DNA of 64,000 nt from Thermotogota bacterium (GCA_029780115.1 JAKOZG010000002.1:46498-110497), one strand, 5' to 3'. Positions 54,570 through 63,756 are shown, counted from the first letter of the stretch. Program-made: numbers and translations. Notes: generated from the letters alone by a model not told the origin.

Positions 54570-55304
54570 TCAAAAAAAGCCCCCTGAAAATCGTTTAGTT
54601 TCATCTTTGTTTGTAAATCTAGCTGCTTGAATTACTCTATCGGCAAGTCTCGAAAAAGGAAGACTTTGAAGGTACACCTTTCCTGGACCCGTGAGTTGAG
54701 TTAAGAAAATCCCTTCACCACCAAAAAGTGCGTTTTTAAAACCACCTATAAATTTTATGTCATAATCAACGGTTGGAGGAAATCCAACTATACATCCTGT
54801 ATCTACCCTCAATGTTTCTCCTGGTTCCAAAAATTTTTCTATAATAGTACCTCCAGCATGAATAAACGCCATGCCGTAACCTTCTAGCCTTTGGAGAATG
54901 AATCCCTCTCCGCCAAATAGACCTGTCCCAATTTTTTTTACCAATTGAATTTCTATTTCGATGCCATTTGCTGAACAGAGATAACTGTTTTTTTGACAAA
55001 TAAATTTACCGTTAAATTCGAATAAATTAACAGGTATAATTTTTCCAGGATATGGAGCTGAAAAAGCTACTCTGGCTTTTCCTGAACCTGAATTAACAAA
55101 ATTTGTTATAAAAAAACTTTCACCAACCATTGTTCTTTTAAAACCTTTGAATATTCCTCCTTCGGCTTTGGTTTGCATTTCAATATCATTATCCATATAC
55201 ATTAAAGCCCCGGCTTCTGTTCTAACTCCTTCTTTAGGATCTAATTCTATTTCAACTAATTGCATATCGTCTCCATATATTTTATAATCGATAATATCTG
55301 CCAT
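54570..55304 (-). CDS. AIM24/TIGR00266-family protein
   Basis: A 244-residue beta-rich protein of the DUF124 (TIGR00266) family. Characteristic elements include EAGALMYMDNDIEMQTKAEGG, FKRTMVGESFFITNF, the repeated LFGGEGFILQ and LFGGEGIFLTQLTGPG, and VDTGCIVGFPPTVDYDI. There is no signal peptide. The family function is unknown; a mitochondrial homologue affects membrane organisation. GGGAGGTAAAG lies upstream of the ATG. Confidence 0.88.
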   Translation of the reverse strand: MADIIDYKIYGDDMQLVEIELDPKEGVRTEAGALMYMDNDIEMQTKAEGGIFKGFKRTMVGESFFITNFVNSGSGKARVAFSAPYPGKIIPVNLFEFNGKFICQKNSYLCSANGIEIEIQLVKKIGTGLFGGEGFILQRLEGYGMAFIHAGGTIIEKFLEPGETLRVDTGCIVGFPPTVDYDIKFIGGFKNALFGGEGIFLTQLTGPGKVYLQSLPFSRLADRVIQAARFTNKDETKRFSGGFF

Positions 55305-55716
55305 TTTCTTTACCTCCCTTTGTCAATATGATTGATAAGTTTAACATATTGTAATTTTAAAAAAATTATTTTTCAAAAAACATTTTCTAATTGTTTAATT
55401 TTTGTCTTATATTATATATTAAAAAAATAAAATATACAAATTCTATAAAAAATATATTGATTTATTCTTGATTTAAATATTATATAATTTATCAGCAGGA
55501 GAAAATATAAAGGACCAGAAGATTGAGACAATTGAAGATATTGCTATAGATTAGATAACGAATCATAAGGATGGGGTCCAAAGGAAAATTTAAAAAATTT
55601 TAACACCATAAATTCAATGAGAGAACAAATTTTTTATATGAATTTAATTCCAAATAAACAATTAAAACATTAGAAATAAAATATACAATTATGAGTTTAT
55701 TCTTAATTTTTTCTTA
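55305..55716. other. Long AT-rich intergenic region, no supported gene
   Basis: A promoter-like pair, TTGATT (55457-55462) and TATATA (55481-55486), with TATAAT overlapping it at 55483-55488, is followed by AGGAG and a short open stretch starting ATAAAGGAC that stops after 15 codons (55557). Reading on, 12 more open codons follow. It may be a decayed gene fragment, but I cannot name it. Nothing else is visible. Confidence 0.3.
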
Positions 55717-55744
55717 TTGATTTTTTTATAATTTGTGTTATAAT
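55717..55744 (+). promoter_or_regulatory. Sigma-A promoter of the rimP-nusA operon
   Basis: TTGATT (55717-55722), 16 bp and TATAAT (55739-55744), with a TG extension upstream of the -10. It is about 114 bp upstream of rimP. Confidence 0.7.
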
Positions 55745-55788
55745 AATAATGAGGATAGTTCAAGCAAATTAAACAGGGAATTAAATTC

Positions 55789-55814
55789 CGAGGGCTTCGC
55801 CCTCGAGATTTTTT
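55789..55814 (+). terminator. Terminator-like hairpin in the rimP leader (possible attenuator)
   Basis: A 7-bp GC-rich stem (CGAGGGC with GCCCTCG, loop TTC) is followed by AGA and six T. It lies between the operon promoter and rimP. A second dyad, GGAATT-A-AATTCC (55777-55789), abuts it on the 5' side. Together they could form a conditional terminator. Confidence 0.6.
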
Positions 55815-55857
55815 ATAAATATAGCTACAATAGTAAGGTAGGCAAGGAGGGTATAAC

Positions 55858-56331
55858 ATGCTTTCCAACGAAGAGTTAAGACAGTTAATTTGGGAAAAAT
55901 CAAGCGAAATTGCTGAAAAAATGGGACTTGAAATTTTTGACATATCTATAAGAGGGAGTCGAAAAAATAAAACTGTCGAAATAATTATTGATAATCCAAG
56001 TGATTATGTGTCAATAGGTGATTGTGAAAGATTTTCAAGGACCATAGAACCATGGCTAGATGAAATAAACATTTTTGATAGTAGTTATTACCTAGTTGTT
56101 AGTTCTCCAGGATTGGATAGAAAATTGAGAGGCAGAAACGATTATATAAGGTTTAAAGGTAAATTAGCTAAATTTATTTTAAAAGGAAATGAAGCCAAAG
56201 CAATAACAATAATTGGATATATCGATGACGTAGTGGGAGAAATATTGAAAGTAAATGAAAAGGAATCGCATAAAATTATAGAAATCCCCTTAAACAACAT
56301 TGAAAAAGCTAATTTAGAAATAGATTTTTAA
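55858..56331 (+). CDS. rimP: Ribosome maturation factor RimP
   Basis: Assists 30S subunit maturation, 157 residues. The N-terminal alpha/beta domain has LGLEIFDISIRGS..., with ISIGDCERFSRTIEPWLDE-type helix, and the C-terminal SH3-like barrel starts near 90 after YLVVSSPGLDRKLR. AGGAGGG is upstream of the ATG. It precedes nusA by 27 bp, as in most bacteria. Confidence 0.93.
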   Translation: MLSNEELRQLIWEKSSEIAEKMGLEIFDISIRGSRKNKTVEIIIDNPSDYVSIGDCERFSRTIEPWLDEINIFDSSYYLVVSSPGLDRKLRGRNDYIRFKGKLAKFILKGNEAKAITIIGYIDDVVGEILKVNEKESHKIIEIPLNNIEKANLEIDF

Positions 56332-56358
56332 ATTAAAGCTTCGAGGAGGTGGAAAAAG

Positions 56359-57384
56359 ATGAATTTGAATTTGTTAGAGGCTATAGATTCTTTAGAAAAA
56401 GAAAAAGGTATTAGCCGCGATTATCTAATTGATATTATCACCAAATCTATCAAAAGCGCATACAAAAAAAATTACGGGTCCAAAAATGTTGAAATAGACA
56501 TTGATAAAAATCTTACAAGGTTAAACGTTTATCAAGTATGGAATGTAGTAGAAGTTGTTGAAAATCCAAAAGAAGAAATTTCTTTAGAAGAAGCAAAAAA
56601 GATAGACCCTAAAATTGAGATTGGGGGAGTAATAAAAAAGAAGGTAAATCTAAAAAAAGATTTTAATAGAATTGCAGCACAGACAGCTAAACAAGTTATT
56701 TTGCAGAATTTAAAAGAAGTTGAGAAGCAAAAATTATTTGAAAGATATTTACCTTTAAAAAATAAGATATCTACAGCAGAAGTCATAAGAGTCACAGGCA
56801 GTTATATAGATATCAGAATTGGAAAGCTCGAAACAAAACTGCCTGAGAAAGAAATGATTCCAGGAGAAACATTTAATAAGGGTGATTTGATAAAGGTATA
56901 CATAAAAGATATTCAAAATACATCTAAAGGTCCGAGAATAATGGTATCGCGAACAGCACCCGAATTTGTTTGCGAGCTTTTGGCAAGTATCGTACCAGAG
57001 ATTGATGAAGGAATTGTTAAAATCGTTAAAATCTGCAGAGAACCTGGTATAAGGACTAAAGTTGCTGTAGAAAGCACACTTCCAAACGTCGATGCTGTTG
57101 GAGCATGTATAGGAGAAAAAGGGTTTAGAATCAATGAGCTTTTAAAAGAACTTAAAAATGAGAAGGTCGATATAATTGAATATTCTGATGATCCAAAAAT
57201 TTTCATCAAAAATTCTTTAGCTCCAGCCGAAGTTGAAAATATTATCTTAAATGAAGAAGAAAGAACAGCCTATGTGTATGTCCCAGAAAATCAATTTTCA
57301 TTGGCTGTAGGAAAAGGCGGCCAAACGGCCAGGCTTGCCGCAAAAATTACTGGCTGGAGGATAGATATTCATCCATTAAATTAA
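56359..57384 (+). CDS. nusA: Transcription termination/antitermination factor NusA
   Basis: RNA-polymerase-associated factor for pausing, termination and antitermination, 341 residues. It has an N-terminal RNA-polymerase-binding domain (about 1-130), an S1 domain (about 130-200) and two KH domains with GxxG loops in ACIGEKGFRI (about 253) and LAVGKGGQTARLAA (about 318). There are no C-terminal acidic repeats, as usual outside proteobacteria. GAGGAGGTGG precedes the ATG. A terminator follows, so infB is not adjacent here. Confidence 0.95.
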   Translation: MNLNLLEAIDSLEKEKGISRDYLIDIITKSIKSAYKKNYGSKNVEIDIDKNLTRLNVYQVWNVVEVVENPKEEISLEEAKKIDPKIEIGGVIKKKVNLKKDFNRIAAQTAKQVILQNLKEVEKQKLFERYLPLKNKISTAEVIRVTGSYIDIRIGKLETKLPEKEMIPGETFNKGDLIKVYIKDIQNTSKGPRIMVSRTAPEFVCELLASIVPEIDEGIVKIVKICREPGIRTKVAVESTLPNVDAVGACIGEKGFRINELLKELKNEKVDIIEYSDDPKIFIKNSLAPAEVENIILNEEERTAYVYVPENQFSLAVGKGGQTARLAAKITGWRIDIHPLN

Positions 57385-57400
57385 AACTAAATCTATAGCT

Positions 57401-57442
57401 AAAAAATTGCCGTGCGTTATTAAAAACACACGGCAATTTTTT
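57401..57442 (+). terminator. Intrinsic terminator after nusA
   Basis: A 14-bp stem (AAAAAATTGCCGTG with CACGGCAATTTTTT) around a 14-nt loop ends in T. It lies 16 bp after nusA and just before the MerR-type promoter. Confidence 0.93.
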
Positions 57443-57446
57443 ATGC

Positions 57447-57477
57447 TTGACATGGAGTTAACTCCATGGTGTATGAT
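57447..57477 (+). promoter_or_regulatory. MerR-type promoter with operator in a 19-bp spacer
   Basis: TTGACA (57447-57452) and TATGAT (57472-57477) are separated by 19 bp, longer than normal. The spacer region carries an 18-bp perfect palindrome CATGGAGTTAACTCCATG (57451-57468). This is the standard geometry for MerR-family activation, in which the regulator twists the DNA to realign the elements. A MerR gene ends the operon behind it. Confidence 0.85.
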
Positions 57478-57522
57478 TGAATTAATAGGTCTGAAAAATT
57501 TATTTAAAGGGGATGAAAAATC

Positions 57523-58614
57523 ATGAAGAGATGCGAAGAACAAGATAATTTCATAACAATAATTCGAAATGGTTCACAAGAACCATTTAAGGGTCCTGAG
57601 GAATGGTTTACTAGAGATGTTATTGTTGAAAATCTTTTTCCGGAGAATAATCTATTCCCTTATAGTGGAAGTTTAGTCAAATTTCAGCCTGGAGCCAGAA
57701 CTGCTTGGCATACCCATCCTATCGGGCAGAGATTGATTATAACTGAAGGAGTTGGGTGGGTACAACAATGGGGTGAGCCAATCGAAGAGGTTAGAGAAGG
57801 TGATGTTGTTTGGTTTCCTGCTGGTGTTAAACATTGGCATGGTGCAACACCTACAAGTTCAATGTCACATATAGCACTTTCAGGTGTTTATGAATCTCAA
57901 GCAGCAGAATGGATGGAAAAAGTGAGCGATGAACAATACAACAAAAAGAATAAAAAGCAAGCTTTAACGCTCAAACAAGAAAATATGGTTACTATCTCAG
58001 CTTTCACTGCAATTGGTTATTTGCCTAAACTAAGAATTGCATTGAATAACGGACTAGATGCTAGACTAACAATAAACGAAATCAAAGAAATTCTTATACA
58101 ATTATACGCATACACCGGATTTCCGCGCAGTTTAAATGGACTTATCGCATTTATAGAAGTTATTGAAGAAAGAAAATCAAAGGGAATCGATGATGAACTT
58201 GGGGAAGAAGCAAAAGCTTTACCCACTGATAAAAGTAGCATAGAACTGGGAACAGAAATTCAAACGAAATTAGTTGGATCACCTGTCTCAGGAAAATTAT
58301 ATGAATTTGCACCTGCAATAGACAAATTCCTGAAAGGACATTTGTTTGGCGACATATTTGGACGTGGTGTTCTTGATTATCTAAGTAGAGAAATGGTTAC
58401 CATAGCAGCACTAGCCAGTATGGATGGGGTAGATTCACAACTAATGTCTCATTATTCAATGGGTTTAAATGCTGGACTAACTGAAGATCAGTTAATGGGT
58501 ATAATATCTGTTCTTGAACTTGAAATAGGCCATGAAAAGATACAAAATGCTTATCAATTATTAAATATTACTTTAAAAGATAAAAATTTAAAACAAAAGG
58601 AGAATAAAAAATGA
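57523..58614 (+). CDS. Cupin and carboxymuconolactone-decarboxylase (AhpD-like) fusion
   Basis: A 363-residue protein. Residues about 45-125 form a cupin ([23 protein letters not shown], then [11 protein letters not shown]), with histidines for a metal. The rest has two AhpD-like/CMD segments (about 155-220 and 270-345). Fusions of this kind occur beside aldehyde or quinone stress genes; the reaction is unknown. An ATG follows AAAGGGGAT. It is the first gene of the MerR-controlled operon and overlaps the next gene as ATGA. Confidence 0.82.
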   Translation: MKRCEEQDNFITIIRNGSQEPFKGPEEWFTRDVIVENLFPENNLFPYSGSLVKFQPGARTAWHTHPIGQRLIITEGVGWVQQWGEPIEEVREGDVVWFPAGVKHWHGATPTSSMSHIALSGVYESQAAEWMEKVSDEQYNKKNKKQALTLKQENMVTISAFTAIGYLPKLRIALNNGLDARLTINEIKEILIQLYAYTGFPRSLNGLIAFIEVIEERKSKGIDDELGEEAKALPTDKSSIELGTEIQTKLVGSPVSGKLYEFAPAIDKFLKGHLFGDIFGRGVLDYLSREMVTIAALASMDGVDSQLMSHYSMGLNAGLTEDQLMGIISVLELEIGHEKIQNAYQLLNITLKDKNLKQKENKK

Positions 58615-59777
58615 ACCATTTTATTTATCACAATCCAGTTAAAGTATATTTTGGAAAAGATCAACTTTGTCATCTTGGTGAAGAATTAAGTAAATATGGA
58701 AAAAGAGTGCTTCTAACCTACGGAGGAGGATCAATAAAAAAGATAGGACTGTATGATAAAGTTGTTAATGAAATTAAAAAATCACGATTAGAATTGTTTG
58801 AACTCTCAGGAATCCTACCAAATCCAAGAATTGATTCTGTAAGAAAAGGCGCGCAAATTTGTAAAGATAAAAATATAGATGTCCTCTTAGCTGTAGGAGG
58901 AGGTTCAACATTAGATGCAACAAAGTACATGGCTGCAGGAGCTTGCGTAGACTTCGATCCCTGGGATTTCTTCAGTAAATGGGCTCCAATAGAAAAGGCG
59001 CTTCCAGTAATAACTATTCCTACACTAGCAGCTACCGGTTCAGAAATGAATGACGGAGGCGTGATAAGTAATCCTGAAACAAAGAAAAAAATAGGCCGTT
59101 CTTCACCTAGGTTGTTCCCAAAGGTTTCCTTTTTAGACCCTACTAATACTTTTACAGTAAATTCTTATCACACAGCCTGTGGTTCAGCAGATATAATGTC
59201 ACATATAATAGAGGTTTATTTTACTCCAGAACCTGACTTATACATGCTAGACACTGTTATGGAGGGTCTTATGAGAACAGTTATTAAATATGCCCCTATT
59301 GCTTTAAAAGAACCAGATAATTATGAGGCTAGAGCAAATCTGATGTGGACTTCTTCCTGGGCTATCAATGGGTTTATAGATGGCGGAAAGCAACATGAAT
59401 GGAGTTGTCATTCGATGGAACATGAATTGTCAGCAATTTATGATATCACTCATGGACTTGGTCTTGCTATTCTGACTCCTAGATGGTTAGAATACTGTTT
59501 GGATGAGTATACCGTAGATAAATACTACCTATTTGGAACAAATGTATTCGGTATTGATCCCAAAATCGAACCTATGACTGTTGCAAGAAAAAGTATTGAT
59601 ATGTTATCTGAGTTCTTCTTTGATACGTTGGGACTAGCAAGTACCTTTTCCAAAATAGGAATCCAAGAAGAAGATTTTTCTTTTATGGCGAAAAGGGCCT
59701 GTGGAGGTGGAATCATAAAAGGTTTTAAGCCCTTAGGACAAAAAGATATTGAGGAAATCTTTAAAATGTGTTTGTAA
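58611..59777 (+). CDS. Iron-containing alcohol dehydrogenase (YqhD/BDH-like)
   Basis: A 388-residue group III alcohol/aldehyde oxidoreductase using NAD(P)H. The nucleotide motif is LLAVGGGSTLDATKYMA (about 96), followed by PTLAATGSEMN. Metal-site residues lie in SADIMSHIIEVYF (about 193-205) and in SCHSMEHELSAIYDITHGLG (about 263-285). It resembles NADPH-dependent butanol dehydrogenases that reduce aldehydes. It is coupled to the cupin gene by ATGA. Confidence 0.88.
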   Translation: MNHFIYHNPVKVYFGKDQLCHLGEELSKYGKRVLLTYGGGSIKKIGLYDKVVNEIKKSRLELFELSGILPNPRIDSVRKGAQICKDKNIDVLLAVGGGSTLDATKYMAAGACVDFDPWDFFSKWAPIEKALPVITIPTLAATGSEMNDGGVISNPETKKKIGRSSPRLFPKVSFLDPTNTFTVNSYHTACGSADIMSHIIEVYFTPEPDLYMLDTVMEGLMRTVIKYAPIALKEPDNYEARANLMWTSSWAINGFIDGGKQHEWSCHSMEHELSAIYDITHGLGLAILTPRWLEYCLDEYTVDKYYLFGTNVFGIDPKIEPMTVARKSIDMLSEFFFDTLGLASTFSKIGIQEEDFSFMAKRACGGGIIKGFKPLGQKDIEEIFKMCL

Positions 59778-59815
59778 TTATAATTTGAATAAAATCCAAG
59801 CTAGGAGATACCAAC

Positions 59816-60388
59816 ATGAAAAGAAAAGAACTTATAAATTTTAATTTATCTGCCGTGTTTATAGCTATTGGACTCTTTTTACCATTTTTGACTGGTCAGA
59901 TTCAACAAATTGGAAGCATGTTACTTCCTATGCATATCCCTGTTCTTTTGTGTGGATTAATTTGCGGATGGAAGTATGGATTACTTGTAGGTTTTATTCT
60001 TCCACCTCTTCGCTCAGCTATTTTTGGAATGCCCCCTATGTTTCCAACGGCTGTTGCTATGGCATTCGAACTTGCTACTTATGGAGTAGTAATTGGATTT
60101 TTATACCAGAGATCTAATAAAAAATCTGTAGCTTCTGTTTATCGTTCTATGATAGGTGCTATGATATCAGGAAGAATAGTTTGGGGTCTTGTTATGATGT
60201 TAATTTTAGGAATAAGAGGAAGCATTTTTACTTGGAAGATGTTTATAGCGGGAGCATTTTTAAATGCTATACCTGGAATTATTCTCCAGCTAGTCCTTAT
60301 TCCTTCAATAATGCTAATACTTGACCGTACCAAAATAATTCAATTTTCCAAAAAAGTTAAATCTGAGGTAGAAGGTACAGAAAATTAA
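59816..60388 (+). CDS. ECF-transporter S-component-like membrane protein
   Basis: A 190-residue membrane protein with about six hydrophobic helices. The segment MHIPVLLCGLICGWKYGLLVG (about 42-62) matches the vitamin S-component core. The cargo is unknown. No ECF ATPase or T component is in this window, so it would have to use shared ones. The ATG has AGGAGATACC upstream. It is inside the MerR-controlled operon. Confidence 0.75.
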   Translation: MKRKELINFNLSAVFIAIGLFLPFLTGQIQQIGSMLLPMHIPVLLCGLICGWKYGLLVGFILPPLRSAIFGMPPMFPTAVAMAFELATYGVVIGFLYQRSNKKSVASVYRSMIGAMISGRIVWGLVMMLILGIRGSIFTWKMFIAGAFLNAIPGIILQLVLIPSIMLILDRTKIIQFSKKVKSEVEGTEN

Positions 60389-60423
60389 AAGAGAACTTCT
60401 GAAAAAGCAAGAAGGTGAAAATT

Positions 60424-60912
60424 ATGGAAAAAGTAAACAAAAAAATTTTAATTGCCTATTTTTCTTGGGATGGAAACACCAAAACAATAGCTCAAAAAAT
60501 ACAATCTCAAATTGAAGGAGACCTTTTTGAGATAAGATGTGCTAAACCTTATTCTAGTAACTACCAGACAGTTCTAAAAGAAGCAAAAAGAGAACAAAAA
60601 GAACGAGTAAGTCCACAACTCGCGACACATGTAGAAAACATGAATGAATACGATATTATTATACTTGGCTATCCGAATTGGTGGGGAACAATACCTATGC
60701 CTATTGTTTCTTTTCTTGAAGAATATGATTTTTCGGGAAAAACTATATTGCCATTCTGCAGTCACGGAGGTGGTGGATTAGGCAGAAGTGTATCTGATAT
60801 AACTAAACTTGTTCCTAATGCAAGAGTTGGCAGTGGACTAGCTATTCACTATTCAGGTGGTTCGGATCTTGATTCCAAAATTAAAAAATGGTTAGAAGAA
60901 AATATCCAATAA
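60424..60912 (+). CDS. Flavodoxin-family protein
   Basis: A 162-residue FMN-binding protein. The phosphate loop is AYFSWDGNTKTIAQ near residue 9-22, with GYPNWWGTIPMPI near 78-90 and FCSHGGGGLGRSVSDI at about 108-123. This is the long-chain-like NAD(P)H-dependent group often annotated as flavodoxin. AAGGTGA precedes the ATG at 60424. A GTG nine bases upstream is less likely. Co-location with aldo-keto reductases suggests redox detoxification. Confidence 0.85.
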   Translation: MEKVNKKILIAYFSWDGNTKTIAQKIQSQIEGDLFEIRCAKPYSSNYQTVLKEAKREQKERVSPQLATHVENMNEYDIIILGYPNWWGTIPMPIVSFLEEYDFSGKTILPFCSHGGGGLGRSVSDITKLVPNARVGSGLAIHYSGGSDLDSKIKKWLEENIQ

Positions 60913-61068
60913 ACTGCACCCAGATTGATATAAAATTATACTTATTATTGATTTTATATTGAGACTAAGGGGAAGCCCTCTGTGTTAGTACAAAGTATCA
61001 AAAGTTCAAATAAAATAATAGTTTATTAAGTTTCTGAATTTATAATTATGAAAAAGGAGGAATTAAAT

Positions 61069-61917
61069 ATGCAAAAAGTGACTTTAAATAATGGTGTTGA
61101 AATGCCTATACTCGGGTACGGTGTTTATCAAATAGATCCAAAAGAATGTGAGAGGTGTGTGATCGACGCCCTTTCATTAGGATACCGCCTTATTGATACC
61201 GCACAATCTTACCACAATGAAGAAGGCGTTGGTAATGCAATCGAAAAATCAGGGATTCCGCGGTCAGAACTATTTATAACCACTAAAATTTGGATCTCTA
61301 ACGCTGATTATGAAAAAGCTAAAGTATCAATTTTTGAGTCATTAAAAAAATTAAAAACAGATTATATCGATCTATTATTGATTCATCAACCATTCAATGA
61401 TTATTATGGTGCTTATAGAGCTATGACAGAGGCTTATAGAGCTGGAAAAGTTCGAGCTATTGGCGTTAGTAACTTCTATCCTGACCGTTTGATTGATTTA
61501 TGTCACTTTCAAGAAGTGACACCCGCTGTAAACCAGGTGGAAACACATCCATTTCATCAGCAAAAACTTGCACAGAAAATTATGAAAAAATATGAAGTAC
61601 AACATGAATCTTGGGCACCATTTGCAGAAGGTCGTAAAGGTATTTTTACTAATCCAATCCTCAAATCTATCGGAGAAAAATACGGTAAGTCGATTGCTCA
61701 AGTTATTCTACGTTTTCTTATTCAAAAAGATGTAGTTGTGATTCCAAAAACAATCCATAAAGAGCGCATGATCGAAAATTTTAATGTGTTTGATTTTGTT
61801 CTTAGTGATGAAGATATGAACGCAATTATTGCTCTTGACGAAGGTAAAAGTCTCTTCTTCAGTCATTATGATCCTCAAGCTGTTGAATATTTAATAAGTC
61901 TGGCAAAGCAAAAATAA
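61069..61917 (+). CDS. Aldo-keto reductase (AKR5/2,5-diketogluconate reductase type)
   Basis: A 282-residue NADPH-dependent reductase of the short AKR5 type. The tetrad appears as Asp and Tyr in RLIDTAQSYHNE, Lys in ITTKIWI and His in LLLIHQPFN. It has the C-terminal nucleotide motif VVIPKTIHKERM. The ATG at 61069 follows AAGGAGG at 8 bp. An ATG seven codons upstream overlaps that site and is rejected. It probably reduces aldehydes or ketones such as methylglyoxal, but the substrate is unproven. The 156-bp gap before it shows no strong promoter. Confidence 0.88.
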   Translation: MQKVTLNNGVEMPILGYGVYQIDPKECERCVIDALSLGYRLIDTAQSYHNEEGVGNAIEKSGIPRSELFITTKIWISNADYEKAKVSIFESLKKLKTDYIDLLLIHQPFNDYYGAYRAMTEAYRAGKVRAIGVSNFYPDRLIDLCHFQEVTPAVNQVETHPFHQQKLAQKIMKKYEVQHESWAPFAEGRKGIFTNPILKSIGEKYGKSIAQVILRFLIQKDVVVIPKTIHKERMIENFNVFDFVLSDEDMNAIIALDEGKSLFFSHYDPQAVEYLISLAKQK

Positions 61918-62112
61918 TAATTTTGAAAAAATAATTTTAGGTCACAGTGTAAAATTCTCTCTTTTTGTCAAGGTGCCAAATACAGTGAACAAATACATTA
62001 ATGTCAAATAGAGAAGAAAAGTTTTGTTTAAAAAATAAGTTTTAAAACATAGATAAAAATCAGATTAAAAAGAAAAAAATACAAAGAGAAGTACATATGA
62101 GGAGGAATTACA

Positions 62113-63093
62113 ATGGAATACGTTAAACTTGGTAACTCAGGATTAGAAGTTTCAAGAATTTGTCTTGGTTGTATGAGCTTTGGTGATTCGGAAATATGGA
62201 CGCACAAATGGGTTCTAAATGAAGAAAATAGTAGACCAATTATCAAAAGAGCCCTTGAATTAGGTATCAACTTTTTTGACACAGCAAACGTATATTCTCT
62301 TGGAAGAAGCGAAGAAATTCTTGGAAAAGCTTTAAAAGACTATGCAAAACGTGATGAAGTTGTCATTGCCACAAAGGTATTTTCAAGAATGCGAGATGGA
62401 CCTAATGGAGCTGGGCTTTCACGAAAGGTTATTATGAATGAGATTGATAATAGTTTAAAAAGGCTTGGTACAGATTATGTTGATTTATATATTATACATC
62501 GTTGGGATTACACTACACCAATCGAAGAAACTATGGACGCATTAAATGATCTTGTTAAGGCTGGTAAAGTTAGATATATAGGTGCTTCTGCAATGTACGC
62601 CTGGCAATTTCAGAAGGCCTTATATACGGCAGAAAAACATGGATGGACAAAATTTATCTCTATGCAAAATCATTACAATCTTATATATCGTGAAGACGAG
62701 AGAGAACTTATTCCTTTATGTAAAGATCAAAAAATTGGTCTTACTCCATATAGCCCTTTAGCAGCAGGCAGATTGGCAAGAGATTGGTCTGAAACTACCT
62801 ATCGTCTACAAACAGATGAAGTTGCTAAATCAAAATATGACTCAACTAAAGATGCTGACAAAGCTATTGTAGATAGAGTAGCAGAACTTGCAAATAAACA
62901 TGGAGTTTCAAGAGCACAAATTTCATTAGCGTGGTTATTACACAAAGATCCAGTGAACGCACCTATTGTTGGAGCTACCAAAATAACTCATTTAGAAGAT
63001 GCTGTAGGAGCTATAGCAGTTAAATTAACTCCAGAAGAGATTGCGTACTTAGAAGAGCCATATGTACCTCATTCAATTGTTGGTCCCATTTAA
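62113..63093 (+). CDS. Aldo-keto reductase (YajO/AKR11-like)
   Basis: A 326-residue reductase of the longer AKR type. The tetrad lies in INFFDTANVYSLGRSE, VIATKVFS and DLYIIHRWD, and the cofactor site in APIVGATKITHLED. It differs from the preceding gene in length and class, so the two are not recent duplicates. Substrate unknown. GAGGAGG precedes the ATG. It lies about 200 bp after the other reductase, in a gap with no gene, and 31 bp before merR. Confidence 0.88.
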   Translation: MEYVKLGNSGLEVSRICLGCMSFGDSEIWTHKWVLNEENSRPIIKRALELGINFFDTANVYSLGRSEEILGKALKDYAKRDEVVIATKVFSRMRDGPNGAGLSRKVIMNEIDNSLKRLGTDYVDLYIIHRWDYTTPIEETMDALNDLVKAGKVRYIGASAMYAWQFQKALYTAEKHGWTKFISMQNHYNLIYREDERELIPLCKDQKIGLTPYSPLAAGRLARDWSETTYRLQTDEVAKSKYDSTKDADKAIVDRVAELANKHGVSRAQISLAWLLHKDPVNAPIVGATKITHLEDAVGAIAVKLTPEEIAYLEEPYVPHSIVGPI

Positions 63094-63124
63094 TCTAAAA
63101 TGATAAACTATGGAGGCGATAACT

Positions 63125-63514
63125 GTGAAAATTTCTGAAGTTAGCGAAAAATTTAATATTTCTTCTGACACTCTTAGATATTATGAAAAAATAGGTTTAA
63201 TTCCTCCTGTGAATCGTAATAGTAGTGGAATACGAGAATACACAGAAGAGGATTGTAATTGGATAGAATTCATATTATGTATGAAAAATGCTGGGCTTCC
63301 TATTAAAACACTTGTAAAATATGTTCAATTATTTCAGCAAGGTGATGATACAATTGAAGAAAGAAAAGAATTATTGGTGAAAGAGCGGGAAATACTTAAC
63401 AAAAAAATTCAAAATATGCAAAAAACGCTAGAAAGGTTAGATTTTAAAATAGCAAAATATGAAGAAAAAATATTAAAAAGAGAAGAAACACTAAGAGATA
63501 TGCTTTTTTCATAA
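63125..63514 (+). CDS. MerR-family regulator (AdhR/NmlR-like)
   Basis: A 129-residue regulator with a MerR winged helix (MKISEVSEKFNISSDTLRYYEKIGLIPP) and a long dimerisation helix. Cys44 and Cys52 lie in EEDCNWIEFILCMKN. Cys52 corresponds to the aldehyde-sensing cysteine I recall for Bacillus AdhR. GTG at 63125 has GGAGG 8 bp upstream. It is the last gene of an operon whose promoter has a MerR-type spacer and palindrome, so it likely activates its own operon in response to carbonyl stress. Confidence 0.85.
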   Translation: MKISEVSEKFNISSDTLRYYEKIGLIPPVNRNSSGIREYTEEDCNWIEFILCMKNAGLPIKTLVKYVQLFQQGDDTIEERKELLVKEREILNKKIQNMQKTLERLDFKIAKYEEKILKREETLRDMLFS

Positions 63515-63535
63515 AAACGAACGAAATAGCAAAAA

Positions 63536-63564
63536 AAATACCGCGTTATGAAAACGCGGTATTT
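63536..63564. terminator. Terminator between merR and the rRNA operon
   Basis: A 12-bp stem (AAATACCGCGTT with AACGCGGTATTT) and a 5-nt loop. The minus strand ends in eight T, so it is a strong terminator for the rRNA transcript, and it also ends the merR transcript. The 78 bp to the 5S gene hold nothing else. Confidence 0.9.
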
Positions 63565-63642
63565 CTATTTAAAGGGGTGGGACATATGGGGAAATATGGT
63601 ATGAAAAAAGTTACGTTCAACATCGCATATCTAAAATTGAAA

Positions 63643-63756
63643 GGGGGGCAATACCTACTCTCGCACGTTTTACCGTACTACCATCGGCACGATACGGCTT
63701 AACCGTCAGGTTCGGAATGGAGCTGGGTGTGTCCCGTACCGTTATCTTCACCCCCC
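63643..63756 (-). rRNA. rrf: 5S ribosomal RNA
   Basis: On the minus strand the gene begins GGGGGGTGAAGATAACGG and ends with the complementary GCCCCCC. The internal conserved parts CCATTCCGAACCTG and CGAGAGTAGG fit 5S. The length, about 114 nt, is normal, and the exact ends are estimated. It follows 23S on the same strand. Confidence 0.95.

Noticed and set aside
55511..55580. GGACC and GGTCC pairing across the gap, as in a structured RNA
   Set aside because: Only five base pairs, with no further pairing on either side and no known RNA class recognised.
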